A stretch of 64,000 nucleotides of DNA from Croceibacterium mercuriale (lineage in GTDB: Bacteria; Pseudomonadota; Alphaproteobacteria; Sphingomonadales; Sphingomonadaceae): contig NZ_JTDN01000002.1 in assembly GCF_000802385.1 (NCBI RefSeq), positions 1,022,199 through 1,086,198 of the forward strand. Reading direction: 5' to 3'. This document shows positions 44,301 to 52,643 of this stretch, piece after piece. The notes below the pieces were generated by a model, which made no database searches, was not told the DNA's origin, and worked only from the letters and a program-made list of their open reading frames with translations. A program made the position numbers and the translations under genes. How positions within the stretch are numbered: the first letter of the stretch is position 1; every line of letters starts with the position of its first letter.

Positions 44301-44601
44301 CGATGTCCGAGCCGGCCTCGAACGTCACGGTGATGGTGGCGGTGCCGCTCGATTCGCTGCTGCTGTTCATGTACAGCAGGCCGTCCACGCCGTTCAGCTG
44401 CTGCTCGATCACCTGGGTGACGTTCTGCTCCAGCGTGCCGGCGTCGGCGCCGGGATAGGTCGCGGTGATCTGCAGCGCAGGCGGGGCGATATCAGGATAT
44501 TGCTCGATCGGCAGGGCGCGCATGGCGATGATGCCGGACAGCAGGATGCCCAGCGCGATGACCCATGCGAAGATGGGCCGGTCGATGAAGAACCGTGACA
44601 T
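41329..44601 (-). CDS. RND efflux pump, HAE1 (AcrB/MexB) family
   Basis: A 1090-residue proton-driven exporter of drugs and other amphiphiles. The N-terminus MSRFFIDRPIFAWVIALGI, 12 membrane helices, two large periplasmic loops and the helix-4 acidic pair (GILVDDAIVVIENVERI) are canonical. It is about 40 residues longer than AcrB: a hydrophilic insert (PAPAKHGPAGDEGVVPEQQA, about 500-520) lies before the second half, and a Pro/Gly-rich tail ends it. It is the middle gene of a three-gene operon. Confidence 0.96.
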   Translation of the reverse strand: MSRFFIDRPIFAWVIALGILLSGIIAMRALPIEQYPDIAPPALQITATYPGADAGTLEQNVTQVIEQQLNGVDGLLYMNSSSESSGTATITVTFEAGSDIDIAQTDVQNRLSTVEARLPEDVRRNGITVRQSNSSFLQVVALTSRSGQMSGIDLGNVATQQVLDELRRVPGVGDIQLFSSEYAMRIWLDPQKLASFNLSPLAVLQAVQEQNTQTAGGQLGAKPYVDGQQINATIVTQNRFSAVEEFENIILRSETGGAIVRVGDVARVEIGAFTYGFSSTLNQQPVAGMGIQLATGANALDTSEGIRTRMEELGGTLPGDVAWSIPYDTTPFVTISIEEVVKTLAEAMLLVFLVMFLFLQNWRSTVIPTLVVPIALCGACLGLWLAGFSINTLTLFSMVLAIGILVDDAIVVIENVERIMHDEGLDPVRATRKAMDQITGAIIGITLVLIAVFVPMAFFPGSTGGIYRQFSVTLAISIFFSALMALTLTPALCATFLKPAPAKHGPAGDEGVVPEQQAPVRAGWRGRMDRVVNGAKRFLGKFNIWFGRMTDKYGRANDRILSRPLIAMAAFLAVCALTILLFMRLPTSFLPTEDQGEMLVVVQAPPGSTEERTDATIAQVEAFLKESPEVRDFFTIRGFSFYGQGQNNALMFVQLTPWDERTAPESSAGALVGRAMGRLMQLDQGLAFAIQRPPIAALGNASGFQLKLVDQQGVGRATLTAARDQLLGAAAQSDVVTNLRPEEQAPTPQLRVNIDRVQARALGLAISDVNAALSITFGSAYANDFTRQGRVLRVMVQADAPYRMTPDDVLALQVPNQDGDLVPFSTFATVEWTAAPPTLTRYNGYPALTLSGEAVPGGSSGAALDEMERLAAELPPGIGYQWTGLSFEEKQAGGQIGLLLGLSVVVVFLLLAALYESWAVPLSVLLIVPAGVLGSVVFSMIRGLSADVYFNVGLITIIGLAAKNAILIVEFAIEEEARGESVMQSVKEAAKLRLRPIIMTSLAFILGMVPLVIASGAGAASRIAVGTGVMGGMIAATAIGIFVIPVLYLLVRKYLSRKQPAAAGEIDDHNPGQGPAGPQGPGARPAGEPA

Positions 44602-44604
44602 GGA

Positions 44605-45786
44605 TCAGCGTCCCTGCGTGGCGGCGGAGGCCTGCGGCTGCGGTCGCGCCTGACCCGACGCCTGACCCTGCGGGCGTGCCGCGGCGGGTTGCTGCACCTG
44701 GACCGGTGCCCCGTCACGCAGCTTCTGCAGATTGCTGGTGATGACCACGTCGCCCGGCTTCAGCCCGCCGTCGATCAGCCACTGGCCGTCGATCATCTCG
44801 CCAAGTTCCACCGTGCGGGCGACGGCCTTGCCGCCGACCACCACGAACACCGATCCGCCTTCCGGCGTCACGCTGACGGCGCCCTGCGGGACCGCGATGC
44901 CGTTGGTCAGCTCCCCCACGGTCAGCCGCACGCGGACGAACTCGCCCGGCAGCAGCAGCCCCTGCGGATTGGCGAATTCGGCGCGCAGCTGCACAGTGCC
45001 GGTGGTCGCGCTGACCGACTGGCCCAGGAAGTCGATCGCGCCGGTGACGCCATAGGTGCTGCCGTCAGGCAGGATCAGCTCCGCCCGGACCGGATTGTTC
45101 AGCCGCAGCTGACCGGTGTCGACCAGCCGGCGCATGCGCAGCTGGTCGGCCGCGGACTGCTCGATGGTGGCCCAGACCGGGCTCATCTGCTCGATCCGGG
45201 TCAGCAGCGTGGCTTCGGCCTGCGTGACGAAGGCGCCCTCGGTCACTTCCGCACGGCCCACCCTGCCGGAGATCGGTGCGGTCACATTGGTGTAGCCGAG
45301 CTGCAGTGCCGAAGCGCGCAGCTGCGCCTGCAACTGCGCCACGTCGGCCCGCGCGCCCCGGTTGGCGGCGACTGCGGCGTCATATTCCTGCCGGCTGATG
45401 GCGTTCTGTTCCACCAGCGGGCGATACCGGTCCACCACCGCGGCGGTGTTGGCCGCCGTGGCGCGGGCGCGCTGCAGGCTGGCTTCGACCTGGGCCTGCG
45501 CGGCGCGCAGTTCCGACGGATCGATGCGGAACAGCGGCTGGCCTGCGCGCACGGTCGTGCCTTCCTCGAACAGGCGGCGCTGGATAATGCCGGTCACGCG
45601 GGCGCGCACCTCCGCCACCCGGACCGCCTCGATCCGGCCGGGCAGCTCGATGATCTCGGGCAGGGGGCGGCCGGACACGGTGACGGTCTGGACCGGCATC
45701 GCCTGCGGCGGCGCCTCCGCCGGGGCTTCGCCGCAGGCAGACAGCATGAGGCCCATGGCGGCAACCAGCGGCAGCGCGATACGCAT
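44605..45786 (-). CDS. RND pump periplasmic adaptor (membrane fusion protein)
   Basis: A 393-residue lipoprotein (lipobox MLSAC, Cys18) with the adaptor layout: barrel/lipoyl (RVAEVRARVTGIIQRRLFEE and TNVTAPISGRVGRAEVTEG), a helical hairpin (about 95-160), and a membrane-proximal domain, ending in a Gln/Pro/Ala-rich tail. It links the RND pump to the outer-membrane factor. It is the first gene of the operon; the next starts three bases after its stop. Confidence 0.95.
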   Translation of the reverse strand: MRIALPLVAAMGLMLSACGEAPAEAPPQAMPVQTVTVSGRPLPEIIELPGRIEAVRVAEVRARVTGIIQRRLFEEGTTVRAGQPLFRIDPSELRAAQAQVEASLQRARATAANTAAVVDRYRPLVEQNAISRQEYDAAVAANRGARADVAQLQAQLRASALQLGYTNVTAPISGRVGRAEVTEGAFVTQAEATLLTRIEQMSPVWATIEQSAADQLRMRRLVDTGQLRLNNPVRAELILPDGSTYGVTGAIDFLGQSVSATTGTVQLRAEFANPQGLLLPGEFVRVRLTVGELTNGIAVPQGAVSVTPEGGSVFVVVGGKAVARTVELGEMIDGQWLIDGGLKPGDVVITSNLQKLRDGAPVQVQQPAAARPQGQASGQARPQPQASAATQGR

Positions 45787-45820
45787 AAAGAGACCTTCGG
45801 ATTGATTGTGCACGTGCGAA

Positions 45821-45840
45821 CGTGTAATAACCGTTACACG
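45821..45840. promoter_or_regulatory. Operator-like inverted repeat in the efflux control region
   Basis: CGTGTAA (45821-45827), six bases, TTACACG (45834-45840): a perfect 7-bp inverted repeat between the divergent adaptor and TetR genes, where a TetR-family dimer would bind to repress both. Confidence 0.65.
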
Positions 45841-45906
45841 AAGCTGGTTCAAGCAGGGTCAGACAGGGTCAAGCAAATTTCATCGGCGAACGACAGCAAC
45901 GGCCCC

Positions 45907-46521
45907 GTGGAACTGCCGGCGGACGAGGGCAGCGCCCGGCTGGACCGGCGACGTGACGCCTTCATTACCTGTGCCGACACGCTGTTCCTGCAACAGGGCT
46001 TCGAACGTACCACCCTGGCCGATGTGGTGGAATGTGCCGGCGGATCGCTGGCGACGCTGTACAAGCTGTTCGGCAACAAGAGCGGCCTGCTGGAAGCGGT
46101 GATGGAGCAGCGCGTCTGCGCCAAGGAATACCGCCTGCAGGAACTGGCCGATGGCAGGCGCCCCCCGGCCAAGGTGCTGGCGGTGCTGGCGCAGGACCTG
46201 CACGAACGCTTCCTTGATCCGGGGGAGGTTGCCCTGTCCCGCGTCGTAATTGCCTACAGCCTGGAGAACCCCGCATTCGCCCGCCGTTTCCATGGGCGCA
46301 CGATGGCCAGTGCGCGCGGCTTCCTGACGCGGCTGTTCGCCCGCTGGCAGGACGAGGGGCACCGGCTGAACGCCCCGCCGGAGACGCTGGCGAAGATCTT
46401 CCTGGGCCTGCTGATCTACGATCTGCACACGGAGGCGATCAGCCATGGCGCGGCCGCCAGCAGCCCCGGCGACCTGGCGGACAAGGTGCGATTCTTCTGC
46501 ATCGGCGCAGGGCTGTGCTGA
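45907..46521 (+). CDS. TetR-family transcriptional regulator
   Basis: A 204-residue repressor: N-terminal helix-turn-helix (DAFITCADTLFLQQGFERTT, LADVVECAGGSLATLYKLFG, NKSGLLEAVM) and a C-terminal ligand domain resembling AcrR_C-type regulators. It is divergent from the RND operon and most likely its repressor, released by pump substrates. No ATG is available; GTG 45907 is the best start in a frame open far upstream, but its ribosome binding site is weak, so the true start is uncertain. Confidence 0.85.
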   Translation: MELPADEGSARLDRRRDAFITCADTLFLQQGFERTTLADVVECAGGSLATLYKLFGNKSGLLEAVMEQRVCAKEYRLQELADGRRPPAKVLAVLAQDLHERFLDPGEVALSRVVIAYSLENPAFARRFHGRTMASARGFLTRLFARWQDEGHRLNAPPETLAKIFLGLLIYDLHTEAISHGAAASSPGDLADKVRFFCIGAGLC

Positions 46522-46527
46522 CCGGTT

Positions 46528-46545
46528 GGCTGCCCTTGGGCAGCC
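46528..46545. terminator. Hairpin between the converging TetR and GH43 genes
   Basis: GGCTGCCC (46528-46535), two bases, GGGCAGCC (46538-46545): a perfect 8-bp stem, six bases after the TetR stop and directly before the GH43 stop. There is no T-tract. Confidence 0.4.
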
Positions 46546-46548
46546 GGA

Positions 46549-48180
46549 TCACGGAACATCGCTGGCGAACAGGCCGAACACCGCGCCGGTGAAACCGCCC
46601 GCGCGCTCCGTGCTGAGCAGCGTACCGTCCTGGTCGGGCCCGAGCTGATGCCAGCCGGCCTCGTCGCGATAGCTGAAGCGGTAAGTGGCGCCGTCCGCCT
46701 CGGCCTTCAGCTCGACCGGTCCGCTCGCGGGTACGGATGCCTCGGCCACTGCAATCCCTGCGGCGACCTCCTCCGGCCCGGCGCGGCGCAACAGGCGGAC
46801 CTTCTGCGTGCCGCCTTGCCGGGTGACGGCGATGGCCAGCCAGTAATCGTCGTTCTGTACCGCCGCCAGGCCGGCCTGGCCGACGTCGCCCTGCAGGGTG
46901 ACGCTGGTGGCGGCGCTGGCATGCGCATGGCTCTGTCGCCTGCCCAGGAAGGACGGATTGCCGAAGCTGCCCAGCCCGTCCGGTCGGACCTGCAGCGTCA
47001 GCGTGCCGGGCTCGGCGGCCAGATCCCACCATTGTTCGCGCGGGATCCGCATCCCGATCCATTCGGGCGACAGGGTCGGTCCGTCGAACTCCTCGCGCCA
47101 GGCAAAGGCGCCGCTGGTCGGCGGTGCGCCGGCCGTGTCGGCTGGCAGGGGACGCGGCAGGCTGAGGGGGATGGGCGTGGCCGGCGGCAGGATCTGCGGC
47201 CAGCCATCGTGCCATTCGACCGGCAGCAGGAAGGTCTCCCGCCCGGTATTGGCGAAGTCGCCGGCATACGGACGGATCGCCAGAAAGCTGGCCCACCAGC
47301 GGCCATCGGGCGTGGTGACGAAATCGGCATGGCCTGCGGCGGTCACCGGGTAGGGGCGATCGGCCGGCAGGTCGCGTTGCGTCAGGATCGGGTTGGGGCC
47401 GGGCGTGTAGGGCCCGTCCGGTGTACGCGATCGCAGGATCACCTGCGAATGGTTCAGGCTGGTGCCGCCTTCGGCACATGACAGGTAGTACCAGCCATCG
47501 TGCTGGTAGATGTGCGGCCCTTCGATCCATACCGGATTGGTATCCGGCTCCACGCCGCCATCGATCAGCACCGTGCGCTCGCCCATGGTCTTCAACGTGG
47601 CAAGATCGAACTTCTGGATCCAGATGGCCCGATGCCCGTCATAGCGGGGGGTGCCGACCGGCGGCCCGTTGTTGATCAGCCAGGCGTTGCCATCTGCATC
47701 CACGAACAGCGACGGATCGATCCCGCCTTCCAGGTCGGGCAGCCAGACCGGATCGCTCCAGGGGCCGGCCGGATCGCTGGCGGTGATGACGAAATTGCCG
47801 CCACAGTCGACGCAGGTGTTCAGGATGTAGAAGGTGCCGGCATGATGCTCGATCGCGGGCGCGAACACGCCGCGCGACATGCCCAGCTTCCCGAAATCGA
47901 GCTGGTCCGGCCGGTCGATCGCGTTGCCGATCTGCCGCCAGCTGACGAGGTCGCGGCTGTGCCACACGGGAATGCCGGGAAACCAGCTGAAGGTGGAATG
48001 GACCAGATAGTAGTCCTCTCCCACCTGCGTGATGCTGGGATCGGGGTAGAAGCCCTGCAGGATCGGGTTGCGATATTCGTCAGGGGCGACGACGACTGCC
48101 TGATCCACGGGATCGGCGCCGTCATAGCTGAACCAGCCGAAGCTGGCGCTGGCGGCCAGCAGGGTCGCGGCGATGCTCAT
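46549..48180 (-). CDS. Glycoside hydrolase family 43 (xylosidase/arabinofuranosidase type)
   Basis: A 543-residue enzyme with an N-terminal signal-like hydrophobic stretch, a five-bladed GH43 domain (to about 320) and a C-terminal beta-sandwich. Expected catalytic acids: base Asp in GFYPDPS, pKa modulator in GGIDPSLF, general acid Glu in WIEGPHIY. The family acts on xylan and arabinan side-chains; exact specificity is not clear. ATG 48180 has GAGG upstream and is preferred over TTG 48195. A LacI-type operator candidate lies about 110 bases upstream. Confidence 0.9.
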   Translation of the reverse strand: MSIAATLLAASASFGWFSYDGADPVDQAVVVAPDEYRNPILQGFYPDPSITQVGEDYYLVHSTFSWFPGIPVWHSRDLVSWRQIGNAIDRPDQLDFGKLGMSRGVFAPAIEHHAGTFYILNTCVDCGGNFVITASDPAGPWSDPVWLPDLEGGIDPSLFVDADGNAWLINNGPPVGTPRYDGHRAIWIQKFDLATLKTMGERTVLIDGGVEPDTNPVWIEGPHIYQHDGWYYLSCAEGGTSLNHSQVILRSRTPDGPYTPGPNPILTQRDLPADRPYPVTAAGHADFVTTPDGRWWASFLAIRPYAGDFANTGRETFLLPVEWHDGWPQILPPATPIPLSLPRPLPADTAGAPPTSGAFAWREEFDGPTLSPEWIGMRIPREQWWDLAAEPGTLTLQVRPDGLGSFGNPSFLGRRQSHAHASAATSVTLQGDVGQAGLAAVQNDDYWLAIAVTRQGGTQKVRLLRRAGPEEVAAGIAVAEASVPASGPVELKAEADGATYRFSYRDEAGWHQLGPDQDGTLLSTERAGGFTGAVFGLFASDVP

Positions 48181-48292
48181 GCCGATGCCTCGCAAGCCCG
48201 GCCCTGAACGTCACGATGCGGCTGCCCGCCGACACGATGGTCGATCATCTCTCACCCCTTCACGACGGTAACACGCTGTGTTCCGCCTTCTA

Positions 48293-48306
48293 TGGTAACG
48301 TTAACC
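48293..48306. promoter_or_regulatory. LacI-family operator candidate
   Basis: TGGTAACGTTAACC has a perfect 8-bp core palindrome (TAACGTTA) with GG/CC flanks, close to operators of LacI-type sugar regulators in proteobacteria. It sits between the GH43 gene and the M3 peptidase, upstream of GH43. Confidence 0.5.
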
Positions 48307-48399
48307 GCGCGGGTGGACGTGACGCAAGGAGTCTCTTTTGTCGGTATCGAAACGGCTGGTGCCCCGCCGGCAGGGAAGCTGCCGGCGGGACGGGCCGCA

Positions 48400-50535
48400 T
48401 CAGTCGACGGGGAAGCCGCGGATGCGCAGCAGGGCCTTCACGTCCGGGTCGCGGCCGCGGAAGGCACGGTAGGCGTCCGCCCGGTCCGTCTCGTTGCCGG
48501 TGGACAGCAGCACTTCTGCGAAGCGGTCGGCGGTGGCCTTGTCCCACGGTCCGCCGGCTTCCTCGAACGCAGCCCAGGTGTCGGCGTCCATCGTTTCCGA
48601 CCACAGATAGCTGTAATAGCCGGCCGAGTACGCGTCGGAGGAGAACAGGTGATTGAACTGCGGCAGGCGGTGCCGCATCACCAGTTCCTTCGGCATGCCG
48701 ATCTCCGCCAGCGTCGCGCTTTCGAACGCATCCGGATCGGTCACCGGTTCGGCCGCGGTGTGCAGCTTCATGTCGACGATCGCGCTGGACAGATATTCCA
48801 CCGTGGCAAAGCCCTGGTTGAAGGTCTGCGCCGCCGTCACCTTGTCCAGCAACGCCTGCGGCATCGCTTCGCCCGTCTGGTAATGGCGGGCGAACTGGTC
48901 CAGCACCTCACGCGTCAGCAGCCAGTGCTCGTTCACCTGGCTGGGATATTCCACGAAGTCGCGCGGCGTGCCGGCAAGGCCGGGGTAGGTCACGTCCTGC
49001 AGCATGGAGTGGATCGCGTGGCCGAATTCGTGGAACAGCGTTTCCGCGTCGTCCAGGCTGATCAGCACCGGCTCGCCCGGTGCACCCTTGGCGAAATTGT
49101 TGTTGTTGGATGACAGCACGTTCTTGGCCGGGGGCAGGTCGCGCTGGCTGCGGTAGGTGGTTGCCCAGGCGCCCGACCGCTTGCCCGTGCGGGCGAAATC
49201 GTCGCGGTAGAACAGGCCGACCTCCGCGCCGTCCTTGTCCTTCACATGCCAGACGCGGACATTCGGCTCGAACACCGGCACCGTGCCGCTGATCTCCTCG
49301 AACTGCAGGCCATACAGCCGGTTGGCCGACCAGAAGGCCGCGTCGATCATGTTGTCGAGCGCGAAATACGGCTTCAGCTCCGCCTGGTCGAGGTCGTAGC
49401 GCGCCTTGCGCACCTTCTCCTGGTAGAAGCGGTAGTCCCACGGTTCGATCGTCAGCCCGGCGCCTTCCGCATCGGCGATCTGCTGCATGTCGCGCACCTC
49501 CTCCGCCACGCGGGCAGTGGCGGCAGGCCAGACGCGCATCATCAGGTCCATCGCCGCGTCGGGCGTCTTGGCCATGGTGTCCTGCATCCGCCATTCGGCA
49601 TGATTGTCGAAGCCCAGCAGCTTCGCCCGCTCGTCCCGCAATTGCAGGATGGTGGCGATGGTGGCGTTGGTGTCGCTGGCCCCGCCATTGTCGCCGCGGT
49701 TGACGAAGGCGCGCCAGACCTTTTCACGCAAGTCACGGTCCGTGGCGGCGGTCAGGACCGGGTCCACCGCGGAGCGGGTGTTGACGATGGCCCAGCCTTC
49801 GATCCCGCGCTCCTGCGCCGCAGCGCGGGCGACGGACTTCACGCTGGCCGGCACGCCGGCCAGTTCCGCCTCGTCGGTAACGGCGATATATGTCGCCTCA
49901 TCGGCCAGCAGCTTCTCGGAAAAGGTCGAGAACGCACTGGCGAGCTGCTGGTTGATCGCGGACAGGCGTTCCTTTTGCGCGGCGTCCAGCTTGGCGCCCT
50001 GGCGCACGAAGGATTCGTAGGTGCGTGTCACCAGCCGCTGCTGCTGGGCATCCAGCCCGCTGGTCTCCCGGGTATTGTAGATCGCCTCGATCCGGGCGAG
50101 CAGCGCCGGGTTGAAGGTGATCGCATCCTGCGCGGCCGACTGCTTGGGCGACCATTCGGCATCGAGCGCCTGATAGGCCGGGTTGTTCATGTTGCTGGTC
50201 ATCACGCCGAACAGCGCGTTGACACGGCCCAGCCGCTCGCCCGCCAGCTGCATCGGCACGAAGGTGTTCTCGAACGTGGGCGCGGCAGGATTACTGGCGA
50301 TCCGCTCGTACTCCTCCTGACGTTCCGCCAGTGCAGTGGCGAATGCCTCCGGGAACAGTTCGGGCCGGACCTGATCCCACGGGGGCACGCCGCCATAGGA
50401 TCCGCCCCATGTCTGCAGCAGGGGATTGCCGTCGGCAGGCGCCGCGGTCCCGGCCTGCTGGGTGGTCTGGGCGTGGACGGCGGACGACATGATCAGGGAC
50501 AATGCGGTGGCCGCAAGGAAGACAGGATGCACCAT
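48400..50535 (-). CDS. M3-family zinc metallopeptidase (peptidyl-dipeptidase Dcp-like)
   Basis: A 711-residue exported oligopeptidase: signal peptide (to about residue 22, SSAVHAQ), long helical N-domain, and the zinc site HEFGHAIH (about residues 496-503) with the downstream Glu in DFVEYPSQVNEHW. The end of the protein (AYSAGYYSYLWSETM, GRDPDVKALLRIRGF) is typical of Dcp. It releases dipeptides from periplasmic peptides. ATG 50535 has ACGGAG upstream. Confidence 0.93.
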   Translation of the reverse strand: MVHPVFLAATALSLIMSSAVHAQTTQQAGTAAPADGNPLLQTWGGSYGGVPPWDQVRPELFPEAFATALAERQEEYERIASNPAAPTFENTFVPMQLAGERLGRVNALFGVMTSNMNNPAYQALDAEWSPKQSAAQDAITFNPALLARIEAIYNTRETSGLDAQQQRLVTRTYESFVRQGAKLDAAQKERLSAINQQLASAFSTFSEKLLADEATYIAVTDEAELAGVPASVKSVARAAAQERGIEGWAIVNTRSAVDPVLTAATDRDLREKVWRAFVNRGDNGGASDTNATIATILQLRDERAKLLGFDNHAEWRMQDTMAKTPDAAMDLMMRVWPAATARVAEEVRDMQQIADAEGAGLTIEPWDYRFYQEKVRKARYDLDQAELKPYFALDNMIDAAFWSANRLYGLQFEEISGTVPVFEPNVRVWHVKDKDGAEVGLFYRDDFARTGKRSGAWATTYRSQRDLPPAKNVLSSNNNNFAKGAPGEPVLISLDDAETLFHEFGHAIHSMLQDVTYPGLAGTPRDFVEYPSQVNEHWLLTREVLDQFARHYQTGEAMPQALLDKVTAAQTFNQGFATVEYLSSAIVDMKLHTAAEPVTDPDAFESATLAEIGMPKELVMRHRLPQFNHLFSSDAYSAGYYSYLWSETMDADTWAAFEEAGGPWDKATADRFAEVLLSTGNETDRADAYRAFRGRDPDVKALLRIRGFPVD

Positions 50536-50833
50536 GAGCTCCGTAATAAATGAACAATGGGCAGCATAAACCTTTCATCCCGCAGGTAAAGTTCAGCCTA
50601 CATGCCCATCGGACGACGAGCCGGAAGCGAGCGCCTCGTACGCGCGGGACGTCTCATTTCGGATCATCAGATATTCCGGCCCGCTGGAGAGGTTGCTAAG
50701 CGTTTTGGCCGCTATTACCGGCACGAGCCGGCCTGCGGATGCAGGGGACAGGCCGATCCGACATTGCAGGGGCGAACAGGGGTGCGGTCAAGGGGAATGC
50801 GGCGATCCGGAGCATCCGGCTGACGTGAGGCGC
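50536..50833. other. Divergent intergenic region, M3 peptidase / ABC exporter
   Basis: About 300 bases with no supported gene; the promoters of both divergent genes must lie here. I see no clear operator, terminator or RNA structure. Confidence 0.4.
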
Positions 50834-52642
50834 ATGATCCTGTCCTGGGTGCGGGAGGCGTTCCGCGCCTATCCCTTGCGCATCAGCATGCTGCCGCTGT
50901 TCAGCGTGCTGATCTCGATCATGGACGGGCTCAGCATCTCCATGCTGATCCCGCTGATCGGCACCCTGTTTTCCGGCGGCAGCCTGGTGGAGGACGAGGA
51001 GGGCTGGCTGCCGCGCACCCTGTCGCAGCTGGTGGATTTCGCGGGCGCCGACAACCGCCTGTTCCTGATCGCCGGGTTCATCGTGGCGCTGGTCGCCGGC
51101 CGGGTGCTGCTGACCTACATCAACCGCATCAACGTCGCGGTGCTGGGCAGCCGGCTGAGCCTGGAGCTGGCGGGGCGCATCCACCAGCGGCTGCTTGACA
51201 GCGATTACCAGTTCCTGTGCGTGACGGATCACGGCACGCTGATCAACACGCTGGATACGGAGGTGTGGAACGTCACGGACGCGATCTTCGCGGTGTTCGA
51301 CCTGTTCTCTTCCGCCTGCATCGTGCTGGCGCTGGGTGCCCTGCTGCTGCTGATCTCGCCGGAGCTCACGCTGATCGCCGGGCTGCTGGTGGCGGCCGTG
51401 TCGATCATCCGGCGGGCCGCGGACAAGCGGGTCCGCGATCTGGGCGCGGCCAAGGTACGCGGGGCGGAAGCCTATTCGGTCCGCTCCTACGAATTGCTGG
51501 ACAACATGCGCATGACCCGGGCCTACGGCCAGGAACCGCAGGTGCAGTCGCAATTCGTGCGCCTGACCGACCGGTTGCTGCGGATCGATATCGACCTGAC
51601 CCGCGTCACCACCGGGATCAGCGGGCTGCAGGAGGTGGCCTATGCCGCGATCGTCGCCCTGCTGCTGATCGCGGCGGTGTGGATCGACCTGGGGCAGGCG
51701 TCGCTGATCGCCTTCATCGCACTGCTGCACCGGCTGCAGCCCAACATCGCCGCCCTGGAACAGAGCCGCACCGGGCTGGTGCAGGCCGATGCCTCGCTCG
51801 CCTCCGTAGCGCGGCTGGATGCGCTGCCCGCATGGTCGCGCCGGGCGACCGGCACGGCCAGCCTGCCGGCACTGCAGGGCGAGATCGTGTTCGACGCGAT
51901 CAGCTTCTCATACGACGGCAAGTCGCAGGAACGGCGCCCGGCGCTGGCCGATGCCAGCTTCGCCATCCCCCTGGGCCGGACCACCGCGCTGGTCGGTGCG
52001 TCGGGGGCGGGCAAGTCCACCGTCACCAACCTGCTGTACCGCTTCCACGATCCCGACAGCGGCACGATCAGCGTGGCGGGCACGCCGCTGACCGCGCTGG
52101 ATCTTGGCTGGTGGCGGGCGCAGCTGGCGATATCGGGGCAGGATACCGGGCTTATTTCCGGCACCGTGCGGGAGAATATCGCCTGGGCGCGGCCCGACGC
52201 CACGCAAGGCGAGATCGAGGCGGCGGCACAGGCGGCGGAGATCCATGATTTCATCATCGACCTGCCATTCGGCTACGACACGCAGGTGGGGGAGCGCGGC
52301 GTGCTACTGTCCGGCGGGCAGCGCCAGCGGATCGAGATTGCCCGCGCGCTGCTGCGGCCCGGCGCCATCCTGATCCTGGACGAGGCGACCAATGCGCTGG
52401 ATGCGGTGACGGAATCCGAGGTGCTGGCGACCCTGCGGCGGGGGGCGGCGGACCGCACCGTGCTGGTCATCGCGCACCGGCTGGCCACCACGCGCAACGC
52501 CGACCACGTCATCGTGCTCGATCGCGGACAGGTGGTGGAGCAGGGGCCGCCGGCTGTCCTGGCCGGCAGCGGCGGCCTGTACAGCCGAATGCTGCGCCTG
52601 CAGGAGGTCGGCACCCGGCTGGAAAGCGAACTGGGCGCCTGA
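50834..52642 (+). CDS. ABC exporter, fused membrane and ATPase domains
   Basis: A 602-residue half-transporter: six membrane helices (to about 310) and an ATPase with Walker A GASGAGKS, signature LLSGGQRQRIEIARALL, Walker B ILILDEATNALD, and switch His in VIAHRLA. Layout is MsbA-like (homodimeric lipid or polysaccharide-precursor exporter). It faces a glycosyltransferase/deacetylase/methyltransferase run, so it may export a lipid-linked or surface glycan. Start ATG 50834 has GTGAGG upstream. Confidence 0.87.
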   Translation: MILSWVREAFRAYPLRISMLPLFSVLISIMDGLSISMLIPLIGTLFSGGSLVEDEEGWLPRTLSQLVDFAGADNRLFLIAGFIVALVAGRVLLTYINRINVAVLGSRLSLELAGRIHQRLLDSDYQFLCVTDHGTLINTLDTEVWNVTDAIFAVFDLFSSACIVLALGALLLLISPELTLIAGLLVAAVSIIRRAADKRVRDLGAAKVRGAEAYSVRSYELLDNMRMTRAYGQEPQVQSQFVRLTDRLLRIDIDLTRVTTGISGLQEVAYAAIVALLLIAAVWIDLGQASLIAFIALLHRLQPNIAALEQSRTGLVQADASLASVARLDALPAWSRRATGTASLPALQGEIVFDAISFSYDGKSQERRPALADASFAIPLGRTTALVGASGAGKSTVTNLLYRFHDPDSGTISVAGTPLTALDLGWWRAQLAISGQDTGLISGTVRENIAWARPDATQGEIEAAAQAAEIHDFIIDLPFGYDTQVGERGVLLSGGQRQRIEIARALLRPGAILILDEATNALDAVTESEVLATLRRGAADRTVLVIAHRLATTRNADHVIVLDRGQVVEQGPPAVLAGSGGLYSRMLRLQEVGTRLESELGA

Positions 52643-52643
52643 T

